DNA of 64,000 nucleotides from an uncultured Actinomycetes bacterium (GTDB lineage: Bacteria; Actinomycetota; Actinomycetes; Nanopelagicales; Nanopelagicaceae), in the NCBI GenBank assembly GCA_937876245.1, contig CALEGP010000010.1, positions 37,937 to 101,936 on the forward strand, in the 5' to 3' direction. Position 1 is the first letter of the stretch. Each line of letters begins with the position of its first letter. Below, in pieces: positions 19,347 to 27,911 of this stretch. Made by a program: the position numbers and the translations under genes. Below the pieces are notes generated by a model. The model worked only from the letters and a program-made list of their open reading frames with translations, made no database searches and was not told where the DNA came from.

Positions 19347-20195
19347 TTGACACTTAAAATTGCGGTACCAAATAAGGGTTCCTTGGCGGAGAGCTCGGCG
19401 CTTGCGCTTAGAGAAGCTGGCTATAGGCAGCGAAGTGACTTGCGTGATCTGGTATTTATTGATCCAGAGAACAACGTTGAATTTTATTATTTGCGCCCAA
19501 GGGATATTGCCATCTATGTGGGAAGTGGCGAATTAGAGGCGGGAATTACCGGTAGAGATCTTCTAATTGATTCTGGTGCCAAGGCAATTGAAATCCTGCC
19601 CCTTGATTTTGGGAGAAGTACTTTTCGCTTTGCCGCTCCTTCTAACTCTGCTATTTCGGAGGGTGATCTTGCTGAGAAACGAATTGCTACAGCCTATCCA
19701 GGGTTGCTTGCTGATTACCTTGCAAGGAAGAAAATTACCGCGTCCATTATTAAATTAGACGGAGCTGTCGAGAGCTCGGTTCGCCTCGGCGTTGCCGATG
19801 TGATCGCCGATGTAGTCTCCACGGGAGGGACACTTCGAGCTGCGGGGCTCAGTGTTTTTGGTGACGTGCTTCTAAACAGTGAGGCCGTTCTTATTGGGCG
19901 AGTGGGAGCAGAGTCCAACGAAGCTGTCCAGACATTGGTGCGGCGTCTAAGCGGAGTTGTTATGGCACGACAATATGTATTGGTTGACTACGATGTTAAA
20001 AGCTCAGATCTAGAGGCAGCTTGTGCAATAACTCCGGGAATTGAATCTCCAACGATTTCACCTCTGCAGAAAAGTGAATGGAGCGCTGTTCGCGCGATGG
20101 TGAGGCGTTCAGATATTAATGGCATCATGGACAAACTTTGGGCAGTAGGAGCAAGAGGTATCTTGGTAACTGATATCCATGCTTGCAGGCTTTAG
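19347..20195 (+). CDS. hisG: ATP phosphoribosyltransferase, long form
   Basis: This enzyme joins ATP and PRPP in the first, feedback-regulated step of histidine synthesis. At 282 residues it is the long form with a C-terminal regulatory domain (about 205-282), so no HisZ partner is needed. The catalytic half includes AVPNKGSLAE and ADVIADVVSTGGTLRAAGL. The start is TTG. The stop overlaps the convergent serB stop within TTAG, leaving no room for a terminator. Confidence 0.95.
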   Translation: MTLKIAVPNKGSLAESSALALREAGYRQRSDLRDLVFIDPENNVEFYYLRPRDIAIYVGSGELEAGITGRDLLIDSGAKAIEILPLDFGRSTFRFAAPSNSAISEGDLAEKRIATAYPGLLADYLARKKITASIIKLDGAVESSVRLGVADVIADVVSTGGTLRAAGLSVFGDVLLNSEAVLIGRVGAESNEAVQTLVRRLSGVVMARQYVLVDYDVKSSDLEAACAITPGIESPTISPLQKSEWSAVRAMVRRSDINGIMDKLWAVGARGILVTDIHACRL

Positions 20196-21400
20196 CCGAT
20201 CTGATCTGCTTTTTCGATCTCTTCTCGAGTAATGCCCATTAGATAAAGAACGCTATCGAGGTATGGTGAATTAATTGAGCTATTGGCTGCCTGTCGAACT
20301 GCAGGCTTGGCATTGAAAGCTATACCGAGTCCGGCAATTTCCAACATTCCCAAATCATTGGCTCCATCTCCGATAGCAATAGTTTGAGCAAGACTTACGC
20401 CCTCAGCTGCTGCGAAATCTCTTAGGGCTTGGGCCTTGGCCTCTCTGTCAATTATCTGGCCAGTAATTTTTCCAGTGAGTTTTCCATCAACTAGTTCCAG
20501 TTTGTTTGCTCTATAGAAATCTATATCCAAGTCTTGCAGAATCGGTTCTATTACATCTAGGAAGCCGCCGGATACAACACCGACTTTATGCCCAAGTCGA
20601 TGGAGGGTTCGAATCAGCGTCCTAGCGCCAGAGGTGAGGGTAATTTCAGCCTTGGCCTTCTCTAAAATTGTGCCCTGTGCGCCTGTTAAAAGCTCTACTC
20701 TTGAGGTTAGAGATTGAGCGAAATCCAACTCGCCCCGCATTGCCTTTTCAGTAATCTCGGCAACCTGTGCTCCAACTCCATATTTTTCTGCGAGTAAATC
20801 TATAACTTCCTCTTTGATCAGAGTGGAATCCATATCTAGCAATACGATCCGCTTGGCTCGTCTTGCTAGTCCGCTCCGTTCTACCGCTATATCTATGTTA
20901 TTGCTTCGGGCTATCTCTGCAAGCTCGCGCTGAATGTTTCTTAAGTCATCGGTTCTAGTAGTTAGCGTTACTTCAAATTCAATGGCAGTGAGAGGATAAG
21001 ACGCAGTTCTACGAATTCGGTCAATGTTTCCGCCCTGCTCAGCAATTTTTGCAGCAAGGGCTGAGATTGCTGCTGGTCGAAGTTCCTGAGAAAGGGCAAC
21101 AACATGAAGATTAGATCCTTCAATTTCTGCTGAAGCGTTCTGGCTCGTGAAGTCAATAGCGATATCAAGACCCAATTTTTCTGCTGTCGCTAAAAGATCA
21201 ATTTCCACGGCCTCGGCATGGACTTCATCGAGTGAGATTAGGGTGGTCAAAATAAGGCGACCGCGAATTACTACTTGCTCAATATCTAGAATTGTTATCG
21301 CAAATGGTTCAAGGGCTGAAAATAGCGCCTCAGTTACACCGGGTGCATCTGTGCCGGAGACGAGAATTAGACCGGTGTGTTGGATTATGTTTTGGCTCAC
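20192..21400 (-). CDS. serB: Phosphoserine phosphatase with N-terminal ACT domains
   Basis: This HAD-family enzyme dephosphorylates phosphoserine to serine. Residues 1 to about 180 look like two ACT domains, as in mycobacterial SerB2, suggesting feedback control by an amino acid. The catalytic domain has DMDST with nucleophile Asp189 and general acid Asp191, and the Mg-binding GDGANDLGML. Length is 402 residues. The start is GTG with TAATCT exactly six bases upstream. The neighbouring ABC ATPase gene matches the serB2-Rv3041c pairing of M. tuberculosis, but here the genes are divergent. Confidence 0.94.
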   Translation of the reverse strand: MSQNIIQHTGLILVSGTDAPGVTEALFSALEPFAITILDIEQVVIRGRLILTTLISLDEVHAEAVEIDLLATAEKLGLDIAIDFTSQNASAEIEGSNLHVVALSQELRPAAISALAAKIAEQGGNIDRIRRTASYPLTAIEFEVTLTTRTDDLRNIQRELAEIARSNNIDIAVERSGLARRAKRIVLLDMDSTLIKEEVIDLLAEKYGVGAQVAEITEKAMRGELDFAQSLTSRVELLTGAQGTILEKAKAEITLTSGARTLIRTLHRLGHKVGVVSGGFLDVIEPILQDLDIDFYRANKLELVDGKLTGKITGQIIDREAKAQALRDFAAAEGVSLAQTIAIGDGANDLGMLEIAGLGIAFNAKPAVRQAANSSINSPYLDSVLYLMGITREEIEKADQIG

Positions 21401-21405
21401 GGAGG

Positions 21406-21412
21406 TAGATTA
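21406..21412. promoter_or_regulatory. Shared symmetric -10 element driving serB and the ABC ATPase gene
   Basis: TAGATTA reads as TAGATT on plus (21406-21411) and TAATCT on minus (21412-21407). Each hexamer lies exactly six bases before its start codon: GTG at 21400 on minus and TTG at 21418 on plus. The start codons are 18 bp apart. One bidirectional -10 element can thus serve both leaderless genes. No strong -35 box is visible for either. Confidence 0.55.
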
Positions 21413-21417
21413 GCGGT

Positions 21418-22245
21418 TTGAAGCCTAAAGATGACCTGGTTGCAGGTATCTTTACGCCTGTGATCGCAGTGCTTCAAATTGAGAAGGTATCAGTTATTCG
21501 CGACGGAAAAACTATATTGGACGCAATCGACTGGCAAGTACTTGAAAATGAGCGATGGGTGATACTCGGCCCTAATGGAGCAGGTAAATCAACGCTCTTT
21601 GCCTTATGTTCGAGCCAGATGCATCCAAGTAGTGGCAGCATCCAGATATTAGGAGAGAAATTGGGCGCCGTCGATGTCTTCGAACTTCGTCCCAGAATTG
21701 GTTTTATGGGCTCAACTTTAGTAAGTCAATTTCCAGAAGATGAGACTGTGAGTGATGTGGTACTGACTGCTGCCTATGGTGTTCTCGGTCGTTGGCAAGA
21801 AGCGTATGAATTGTGGGATGAATCCAGAGCTCAAGCACTTTTGACAACGCTCGGTGTCCGAGAATTGGGAGCACGTAAGTTTTTTACTTTGAGTGAGGGT
21901 GAGAAGAAACGAACTCTAATTGCACGAGCCCTTATGGCAGATCCAGAAATCCTGCTTCTCGATGAACCAGCTTCAGGTTTAGACCTAGGCGGGCGGGAAG
22001 ACTTGCTTCGAAGATTTGATGCTCTGGCAACAGACCCGCTCTCGCCCGCTACTCTGATTATCACCCACCATATTGAAGAAATTCCATCAGGGTCGACACA
22101 TGCTCTCTTATTGAAGAGTGGGAGAATCTTAGCTAGCGGTCCGATTGCGGATGTCGTTACTTCAGAAAAATTGACCCAAGCATATGACATGGAGATCAAT
22201 GTCAGTGTTGTCAATAATAGGTATACGGCCAGCGCCATACATTGA
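21418..22245 (+). CDS. Stand-alone ABC-type ATPase (Rv3041c-like)
   Basis: This 275-residue ATP-binding cassette protein has no permease gene nearby, so its partner and substrate are unknown. Walker A is GPNGAGKST, the signature is TLSEGEKKR, Walker B is ILLLDEP and the switch histidine is in IITHHIEE. The signature deviates from classic LSGGQ. TTG at 21418 is supported by the -10 spacing. An in-frame GTG at 21460, eight bases after TATCTT, is an alternative giving a start closer to the domain. Location beside serB is conserved in mycobacteria. Confidence 0.85.
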   Translation: MKPKDDLVAGIFTPVIAVLQIEKVSVIRDGKTILDAIDWQVLENERWVILGPNGAGKSTLFALCSSQMHPSSGSIQILGEKLGAVDVFELRPRIGFMGSTLVSQFPEDETVSDVVLTAAYGVLGRWQEAYELWDESRAQALLTTLGVRELGARKFFTLSEGEKKRTLIARALMADPEILLLDEPASGLDLGGREDLLRRFDALATDPLSPATLIITHHIEEIPSGSTHALLLKSGRILASGPIADVVTSEKLTQAYDMEINVSVVNNRYTASAIH

Positions 22246-22877
22246 ACCTTTACGACTTACTTCCAAGTTCTTGGAGAGCGGTGCTACCCAATTCGAGAGA
22301 AATTTTGGCAAAAATAGATTTGAGCCATCCCTTTATTCCGGGGGAGCAAGAGATATTCCGTGCGCTTCGGATTCCACCAGAATCAATCAAAGTATGCATA
22401 GTAGGGCAAGATCCTTACCCAAGTCCAGAACATGCAATGGGGTTGGCTTTTAGCGTTCCTAGAGAAATTGAGAAACTTCCTCCTACTCTGAAAAACATAC
22501 TGCAAGAACTCAAGGATGATGTGGGCATCAGCGCGCCGAGCGGCGATCTCTCCTCTTGGGAAGAGGCAGGGGTCTTGTTATTGAATCGCACTCTAACAAC
22601 AGTGCCGCATCAAAGTCTGGCCCATCATAAAATAGGATGGGAGAAATTTACAGAGGAGCTTGCAAGTTACTTGTCAGAGCAAAGTGTTGTCTTTCTCCTT
22701 TGGGGCAAAAGCGCACAGCAACTTCTGCCTTCGATAGATTCCAGCCGCGTTGTTCTTGGTGTGCACCCGAGCCCTCTATCTGCTTACCGAGGTTTCTTTG
22801 GCTCTAAACCTTTCACAGCAGTGAATCGCAAACTGGGGGAATTAGGGATCAGCGAGATCGATTGGAAAATCGAGTAA
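22242..22877 (+). CDS. ung: Uracil-DNA glycosylase, family 1
   Basis: This repair enzyme excises uracil from DNA. The water-activating motif GQDPYP is at residues 55-60 (Asp57) and the leucine-loop region HPSPLSAYRGFFGSKPF is near the C-terminus. Length is 211 residues, normal for the family. It starts with TTG in a TTGA overlap with the ABC gene stop. The last 29 bases overlap the convergent membrane-protein gene on the other strand. Confidence 0.95.
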   Translation: MNLYDLLPSSWRAVLPNSREILAKIDLSHPFIPGEQEIFRALRIPPESIKVCIVGQDPYPSPEHAMGLAFSVPREIEKLPPTLKNILQELKDDVGISAPSGDLSSWEEAGVLLLNRTLTTVPHQSLAHHKIGWEKFTEELASYLSEQSVVFLLWGKSAQQLLPSIDSSRVVLGVHPSPLSAYRGFFGSKPFTAVNRKLGELGISEIDWKIE

Positions 22878-23538
22878 CGAAATTTAGATTTGTTGCAATT
22901 GAATTACCAATAAATAGCGCGAACATGGCTGTGCCGATACCCAGAGAACCTCCCAGGAGTTTGCCAACAATTAGCACCGTAACTTCAATAGCCAACCTCA
23001 CTCTGGAGATTCTTATTCCTGTCTTTTTATGGATCGAAGTCATCAAACCATCGCGGGGTCCGGGACCGAGCCCACAAGTGATGTAGATGGCTGAACCAGC
23101 CCCGACCAAACCAATTCCGATAAAAATATAGAACAATTGTAAGAGAAATCCGCTTGCGATTAAGGGAATCCAATCAACCCCAATTTGAATAAAGATCGCA
23201 ATGACAGCTATGTTAGCGAGGGTCCCAAAACCAGGTTTCTCTTTGAGTGGCCACCAGAAAAGAAGAACTGTGACGCTAATCAACCCGGTAGATTCACCAA
23301 TAGTCAAAGGCGTGTGCAGCGATAGACCCTGAGCGAATACCGACCAAGGCGAATTCCCGATTGTCGATTGGATTAGTAGCGCCTCGCCCAAACCGAAGAT
23401 TGCCAGGCCAAAGAATAGAATGAGAAAGTTTGCTGGTGTTACGGCCCAACGATGCCTAGCTGTCCATGAGGTGTGGGGAACAGTTCGTGCGGGCTTTAGG
23501 AAATGTCCTACCTTATTGAGAATCCGCGTATCTTTCAC
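22849..23538 (-). CDS. YczE/YitT-like integral membrane protein
   Basis: This 229-residue protein has about five hydrophobic membrane segments starting near residue 33. The glycine-rich GLGPGPRDGLMTSIHKKTG motif near residue 160 is characteristic of the YczE/YyaS family, whose substrate is not established. The GTG start is preceded by TAGACT at exactly six bases. The C-terminal coding overlaps the end of ung by 29 bases on the opposite strand. Confidence 0.8.
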   Translation of the reverse strand: MKDTRILNKVGHFLKPARTVPHTSWTARHRWAVTPANFLILFFGLAIFGLGEALLIQSTIGNSPWSVFAQGLSLHTPLTIGESTGLISVTVLLFWWPLKEKPGFGTLANIAVIAIFIQIGVDWIPLIASGFLLQLFYIFIGIGLVGAGSAIYITCGLGPGPRDGLMTSIHKKTGIRISRVRLAIEVTVLIVGKLLGGSLGIGTAMFALFIGNSIATNLNFVTRFSNRSR

Positions 23539-23544
23539 TGTTAG

Positions 23545-23550
23545 AGTCTA
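23545..23550 (-). promoter_or_regulatory. -10 element of the YczE-like gene (leaderless)
   Basis: TAGACT on minus is followed by six bases and the GTG at 23538. The divergent DUF554 gene instead appears to use a GAGGGG Shine-Dalgarno at 23560-23565. Confidence 0.4.
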
Positions 23551-23574
23551 CCGATTAGCGAGGGGTAAGAGTAA

Positions 23575-24309
23575 ATGTTTGTTGGTCTAGGAACAGTAAT
23601 CAATATTCTCGCGATTCTAACTGGCGCATCACTTGGTATTTTCGCCGGATCCCGGTTTAAAGAGCAAACTCGTGAATTAGTAACTACGGTCCTAGGTTTT
23701 GTCACGTTACTGGCCGCAGCCGATGCAATAAAAGAGCTTTGGAATTCCACTCTTGTTCTAGCCCTTCCCAGAGGTTGGACGCTTCTTACAATTTTGGCAT
23801 CGCTGCTGATAGGCGCTCTGATCGGAAATGCGTTAGGTATCGAGAAGAGATTGGAAATCTTGGGACACCAATTGAAATCAAGATTTGATCCCAACGGTTC
23901 TAGCCCCTTTGTTGACGGTTTTGTCTCATCATCACTACTTTTTGTAATTGGTCCACTAGCTATTTTAGGCTCCATCAGTGATGGCATGGGCAGTGGAATA
24001 GATCAACTTGTTTTGAAGAGCGTGCTAGATGGTGTCACTTCGATAGCTTTCGCAGCTTCTCTTGGCTGGGGTGTTGCAGTTTCAGCAATCCCTGTGGGCA
24101 TTTACCAGTTCGCTTGGACCGGGGTTGGTTTGGTATTGGGCAACGTGCTTCCCGAGTATCAAGTCCTTGCTATGACGGCCACCGGAGGAGTGTTGCTCCT
24201 CGGTATTTCATTGAGAATGTTGAAGATAAAGATAGTGCCGGTAGGAAATCTCCTCCCAGCACTATTCTTGGCCCCGCTAATATCAGGGCTAATACATATT
24301 TTTAATTAA
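23575..24309 (+). CDS. DUF554 family membrane protein (YdfK-like)
   Basis: This 244-residue protein has seven or so hydrophobic segments and the family start MFVGLGTVINILAILTGASL followed by a soluble stretch with KEQTRELVTTVLGFVTL. DUF554 proteins are widespread putative transporters with no agreed substrate. It is divergent from the YczE-like gene and convergent with the alcohol dehydrogenase, only two bases separating the stops. Confidence 0.8.
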   Translation: MFVGLGTVINILAILTGASLGIFAGSRFKEQTRELVTTVLGFVTLLAAADAIKELWNSTLVLALPRGWTLLTILASLLIGALIGNALGIEKRLEILGHQLKSRFDPNGSSPFVDGFVSSSLLFVIGPLAILGSISDGMGSGIDQLVLKSVLDGVTSIAFAASLGWGVAVSAIPVGIYQFAWTGVGLVLGNVLPEYQVLAMTATGGVLLLGISLRMLKIKIVPVGNLLPALFLAPLISGLIHIFN

Positions 24310-24311
24310 AC

Positions 24312-25355
24312 CTAGAACTTCTTAGCGTCAATTACGAAGCGATACTTTACATCGCTCTTGACTGTTCGCTCATAGGCTTGGTTTATATAGCTTGGCTCAA
24401 TAACTTCAACTTCACTAACAATATTATGTTCGCCGCAAAAATCTATCATCTCTTGCATTTGCGCTATGCCACCAATCATTGAGCCAGCAAGTGACCTGCG
24501 TTGGGCAAGCAGTGTAGGTGTGCTAATTTCGTAAGGTTTTCCTGGAAGACCTATCAAGACTAAAGTTCCATCAAGTTTTAGGAGCTCTAGGTACGGTGTT
24601 AAATCAATATCTGCCGAAACCGTATTAAGTATTAGGTCGAAATCCTTGGCCAGACTTGCTAGATTTTTCGGATCTTTTGTCACGACGAAGTCGTGAGCTC
24701 CCATAGCCTTGGCATCAGCTTCCTTTTCAGGAGAATGTGAGAAAACAGTTGTGTGGGCGCCAAGTGCTACAGAAAACTTCAGTCCCATATGACCTAGGCC
24801 GCCAAGACCGATTACTCCAACCTTTTTACCAGAACCCGCGTGCCAATTCTTAAGCGGCGAGTAGAGCGTAATGCCGGCGCAGAGCAAAGGTGCAACACCG
24901 GCCATATCCAAATTAGCGGGGATGGTAATCGCATAATCTTGGTCAATTATAAAAGTGTCACTATACCCACCTTGGGCAACAGTTTTTCCATCGCGCTCAT
25001 AACCATTGTAAGTTCCGGTCATTCCTTCGACGCAGTATTGCTCAAGACCAGCTTTGCAAGATCCACATTTGCGACATGAGTCGATAAATACACCAACCCC
25101 GATGCGATCTCCAACCTTGAATTTAGTTACGGCATCGCCGATTTCGATAACGACTCCAGCTATTTCGTGGCCAGGCACCATCGGAAAAATTGCCGGACCC
25201 CATTCTTCGCGAGCTTGATGAATATCAGAGTGACAGATGCCGGCATACTCGATCTCTAGTGCCACGTCGCCAGAGCGCAACTCGCGCCTGGTGAATTGAA
25301 ATGGGACGAGAGGTTTTGAAGCTTCTAATACGGCATAACCTTTTGACTGCATCAT
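24312..25355 (-). CDS. Zinc-dependent NAD(P) alcohol dehydrogenase (YahK/cinnamyl-alcohol-dehydrogenase-like)
   Basis: This 347-residue medium-chain dehydrogenase probably interconverts aldehydes and alcohols. Catalytic zinc ligands are Cys41 (GICHSD) and His63/Glu64 (GHEIAG), the structural zinc site is the four-cysteine cluster CRKCGSCKAGLEQYC near residues 94-108, and the nucleotide motif is GLGGLGHMG. AGGAG lies seven bases before the ATG. The closest subgroup by motif is the YahK/AdhA aldehyde-reductase type; the true substrate cannot be read from sequence. Confidence 0.88.
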   Translation of the reverse strand: MMQSKGYAVLEASKPLVPFQFTRRELRSGDVALEIEYAGICHSDIHQAREEWGPAIFPMVPGHEIAGVVIEIGDAVTKFKVGDRIGVGVFIDSCRKCGSCKAGLEQYCVEGMTGTYNGYERDGKTVAQGGYSDTFIIDQDYAITIPANLDMAGVAPLLCAGITLYSPLKNWHAGSGKKVGVIGLGGLGHMGLKFSVALGAHTTVFSHSPEKEADAKAMGAHDFVVTKDPKNLASLAKDFDLILNTVSADIDLTPYLELLKLDGTLVLIGLPGKPYEISTPTLLAQRRSLAGSMIGGIAQMQEMIDFCGEHNIVSEVEVIEPSYINQAYERTVKSDVKYRFVIDAKKF

Positions 25356-25401
25356 TCTCCTATTTAGCTAAGGACCCATTGAGTCGTATCGGTACTACTT
25401 G

Positions 25402-25485
25402 TGTCGGAGAAGGGACTTGAACCCTCAATCCCTTGCGGGAACTAACACCTCAAGCTAGCGCGTCTGCCAATTCCGCCACCCCGAC
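25402..25485 (-). tRNA. tRNA-Leu (anticodon GAG)
   Basis: On minus, the acceptor strand GTCGGGG (25485-25479) pairs with CTCCGAC (25409-25403), with discriminator A at 25402. A D-arm, the anticodon stem CTAGC/GTTAG with loop TTGAGGT (anticodon GAG), a long variable arm (TCCC-GCAA-GGGA) and a T-arm with TTCAAGT follow, all typical of a class II leucine tRNA. The CCA end is not encoded. The gene is 84 bases long. Confidence 0.95.
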
Positions 25486-25555
25486 GAGGGTAAAAATACT
25501 TGCTAGAAGGATACCAATTGCACGAGGTTGTTCACAATTGAGGCAAGATAGGACC

Positions 25556-26911
25556 ATGAGCGATAGAGGAATGGATAGCGGCGCAATGGCTGAAAGCACT
25601 GGAATATTAGATCTTGCCCTGCTTGAAGAAGAATGTATTTCGATCTGCCAGGAAATGATTCGGATTCCGAGCGTCAATCATGGTGGCGGCGTTGGAGATG
25701 AAAGGGCCATGGCTGATTATGTAGCCAAGAAACTGGCCGAAGTAGGCATTGCATCAGAATTGATTGTTACAGGTGAGAACCGCGTAAATGTTGTTGCAAA
25801 AATAGTAGGTCGAGATCAGAGTCGACCAGGGCTAGTTCTCCATGGCCACTTGGATGTTGTGCCAGCAAACCCTGATGATTGGAGCGTCGATCCATTCGGC
25901 GGAATCATCAAAGATGGCTATTTGTGGGGTCGCGGTGCGGTGGACATGAAAGATATGGATGCGATGATTTTGGCAACTGTACGTGCATGGAAAAGGGCAA
26001 ATTATCAACCACCTAGAAATATTTTACTACTCTTTTTTGCTGATGAGGAAGCAGGGAGTGAATTTGGATCAAGGTACCTCGTTGCCAATAGGCCTGAATT
26101 ATTCGAAGGCTATTCGGAGGCAATTTCCGAGGTAGGGGGGTTTTCAGTAACGATTACCGGGGGACACCGGCTCTATTTTATTGAGGGCGCCCAGAAAGGA
26201 ATTAACTGGCTCCAGCTAACTGCGAAGGGTGAAGCTGGCCATGGCTCATTTATTAACCCTGAGAATGCGGTAACAAAACTTGCAGGAGCGGTTTCTAGGA
26301 TAGGTGAATATGAATGGCCACAGATCGAAACAAAAACGGGAGCAAGTTTTTGGGCAAAGATTGCAGAATTAACGGGGGAGAAATATGACCCAAGTAATGT
26401 TCGACCGTTACTAAAACATATCGGGGGCGCCGCCAGAATGATGGGCGCGACTGTTCAGAATACATCCAACCCAACGATGCTTGACGCCGGTTATAAGGCG
26501 AATGTAATACCACAGAGCGCAAAAGCCGTGATAGATGGGCGTTTTCTTCCTGGCTTTGAGAAGGAAATGCTGGAAACGATTTCGAAACTAGCAGGAGAAG
26601 AGATTGAAATTGAGGTATTGGTGCGAGATAAAGCTTTGGAGGTGGATTTCCAGGGACCACTAGTCGATGCAATGAGGGCGGCAATTGCGAAGTTCGATCC
26701 AGAAGGAATCCCTGTTCCATATTTAATGAGTGGTGGTACAGATAATAAGGCTCTCTCTGATTTGGGAATTATTGGTTACGGATTTAGCCCAGTTAAATTG
26801 CCACCTGATTTAGATTTTTTTGCTCTCTTTCATGGAGTTGATGAGCGCATACCGATTGATGGCTTGCGTTTTGGTGTGAAAGTATTAAACGAGTTTTTGC
26901 AAAATTGTTAA
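25556..26911 (+). CDS. M20-family zinc peptidase / deacylase
   Basis: This 451-residue cytosolic metallohydrolase belongs to the M20/M25/M40 group (dipeptidases and amino-acid deacylases). Metal-site motifs are HGHLDVVP, the bridging Asp in GRGAVDMKDMD and the Glu pair in FADEEAG; a dimerisation domain follows from about residue 195. The frame is open far upstream, but that extension runs through the tRNA gene, so I use the ATG at 25556, which has a weak -10 (CAAGAT) six bases before it. ATGs at 25571 and 25586 are alternatives. It is convergent with the aldo/keto reductase, one base apart. Confidence 0.87.
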   Translation: MSDRGMDSGAMAESTGILDLALLEEECISICQEMIRIPSVNHGGGVGDERAMADYVAKKLAEVGIASELIVTGENRVNVVAKIVGRDQSRPGLVLHGHLDVVPANPDDWSVDPFGGIIKDGYLWGRGAVDMKDMDAMILATVRAWKRANYQPPRNILLLFFADEEAGSEFGSRYLVANRPELFEGYSEAISEVGGFSVTITGGHRLYFIEGAQKGINWLQLTAKGEAGHGSFINPENAVTKLAGAVSRIGEYEWPQIETKTGASFWAKIAELTGEKYDPSNVRPLLKHIGGAARMMGATVQNTSNPTMLDAGYKANVIPQSAKAVIDGRFLPGFEKEMLETISKLAGEEIEIEVLVRDKALEVDFQGPLVDAMRAAIAKFDPEGIPVPYLMSGGTDNKALSDLGIIGYGFSPVKLPPDLDFFALFHGVDERIPIDGLRFGVKVLNEFLQNC

Positions 26912-26912
26912 A

Positions 26913-27863
26913 TCAAATTAACGCTGACACTTCATCTAACGCACTCCGCACCTGATCCGGCAAAGTTATTTCTTCCACGGTTAGGATTCCACGAAGCTGG
27001 GCTGCTGTTCGAGCGCCGACTATCGCGCTGGTTATCCCGTAACCTTCACGAACCCAGGAGAGAGCAATTTCTAAAGGTGAATAGCCGAGACCTTCGCTGG
27101 CAACACAGACAGCGTCAACGATATTGCGAGAACGCTCATTTAGATATGGTGCAATGAATCCGCTGAAGTGTGGGCTGGCTCCTCTTGAGTCCGATGGTGA
27201 ACCACTGCGATATTTACCAGTCAGAACTCCCCGACCTAATGGTGACCATGCCAGAACACCGATATTCATTTCATCTGCCGCCGGTATAACTTCGGCTTCA
27301 GCGCCTCGATTGAGCAGTGAATACTCGATTTGGTTTGAAATGATTGGGGCTTTTCCAAAGAGCGGATTCTGCAGCGTTGCAGCTCGGGCTAATTGCCATC
27401 CGGCGAAATTGGAGACGCCTACATATCTGACCCGACCAGAAGTAACTGCTAGATCGATTGCAGAGAGGGTCTCTTCCAGAGGGACTATAGGATCCCAGGC
27501 ATGTACTTGCCAGAGATCAATATGCTCGATTCCTAATCTGGCAATTGATTTATCCAAATCGCCTAATAGGTTGCTTCGCGAATTATTGACGGTCCGCTCG
27601 CCACTGGCAAAAGAGATTCCAGCTTTAGTAGCGATGATTAGATCATCGCGTGGCGCTAGAGAGCCAACGAAGCCACCAAGAACTCGCTCACTATCTCCAT
27701 CACCATATATAGCTGCGGTATCAATCAGATTTCCACCAGCGTCCAAAAATGTTTTTAATTGATCAGCAGCTTCGTGCTCGTCGGTGTCTCTGCCCCAGGT
27801 CATAGTTCCTAGAGCAAGTCGGGAGACTCGCAAGCCTGAATTGCCAAGAATCCGCTTTTCCAT
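26913..27863 (-). CDS. Aldo/keto reductase
   Basis: This 316-residue NADPH-dependent oxidoreductase has the family TIM-barrel motifs. The catalytic tetrad is inferred from DTAAIYG (Asp, Tyr), ATKAG (Lys) and WQVHAWD (His), and the cofactor-binding segment is near GARTAAQL at the C-terminus. The substrate cannot be deduced. The ATG is supported by TAGTGT exactly six bases upstream. Confidence 0.88.
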   Translation of the reverse strand: MEKRILGNSGLRVSRLALGTMTWGRDTDEHEAADQLKTFLDAGGNLIDTAAIYGDGDSERVLGGFVGSLAPRDDLIIATKAGISFASGERTVNNSRSNLLGDLDKSIARLGIEHIDLWQVHAWDPIVPLEETLSAIDLAVTSGRVRYVGVSNFAGWQLARAATLQNPLFGKAPIISNQIEYSLLNRGAEAEVIPAADEMNIGVLAWSPLGRGVLTGKYRSGSPSDSRGASPHFSGFIAPYLNERSRNIVDAVCVASEGLGYSPLEIALSWVREGYGITSAIVGARTAAQLRGILTVEEITLPDQVRSALDEVSALI

Positions 27864-27869
27864 GCCGTC

Positions 27870-27875
27870 ACACTA
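27870..27875 (-). promoter_or_regulatory. -10 element of the aldo/keto reductase gene (leaderless)
   Basis: TAGTGT on minus lies six bases before the ATG at 27863. It is one of two non-overlapping divergent -10 elements in the 48-base gap to the histidine phosphatase gene. Confidence 0.4.
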
Positions 27876-27899
27876 GCAATATGAGTTGCATTTAATCAG

Positions 27900-27905
27900 T
27901 AAACT
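27900..27905 (+). promoter_or_regulatory. -10 element of the histidine phosphatase operon (leaderless)
   Basis: TAAACT lies six bases before the ATG at 27912. It would start the phosphatase-DUF3090-kinase-fold transcript. Confidence 0.4.
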
Positions 27906-27911
27906 TGGCCT

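Noticed and set aside
25433..25555. In-frame extension of the M20 peptidase to 492 residues
   Set aside because: It runs through the antisense of the tRNA-Leu gene and has no family similarity before about residue 42; ATG 25556 fits better.
27124..27762. 212-residue plus-strand open frame
   Set aside because: It is antisense to a clearly functional aldo/keto reductase and has no recognisable motif.
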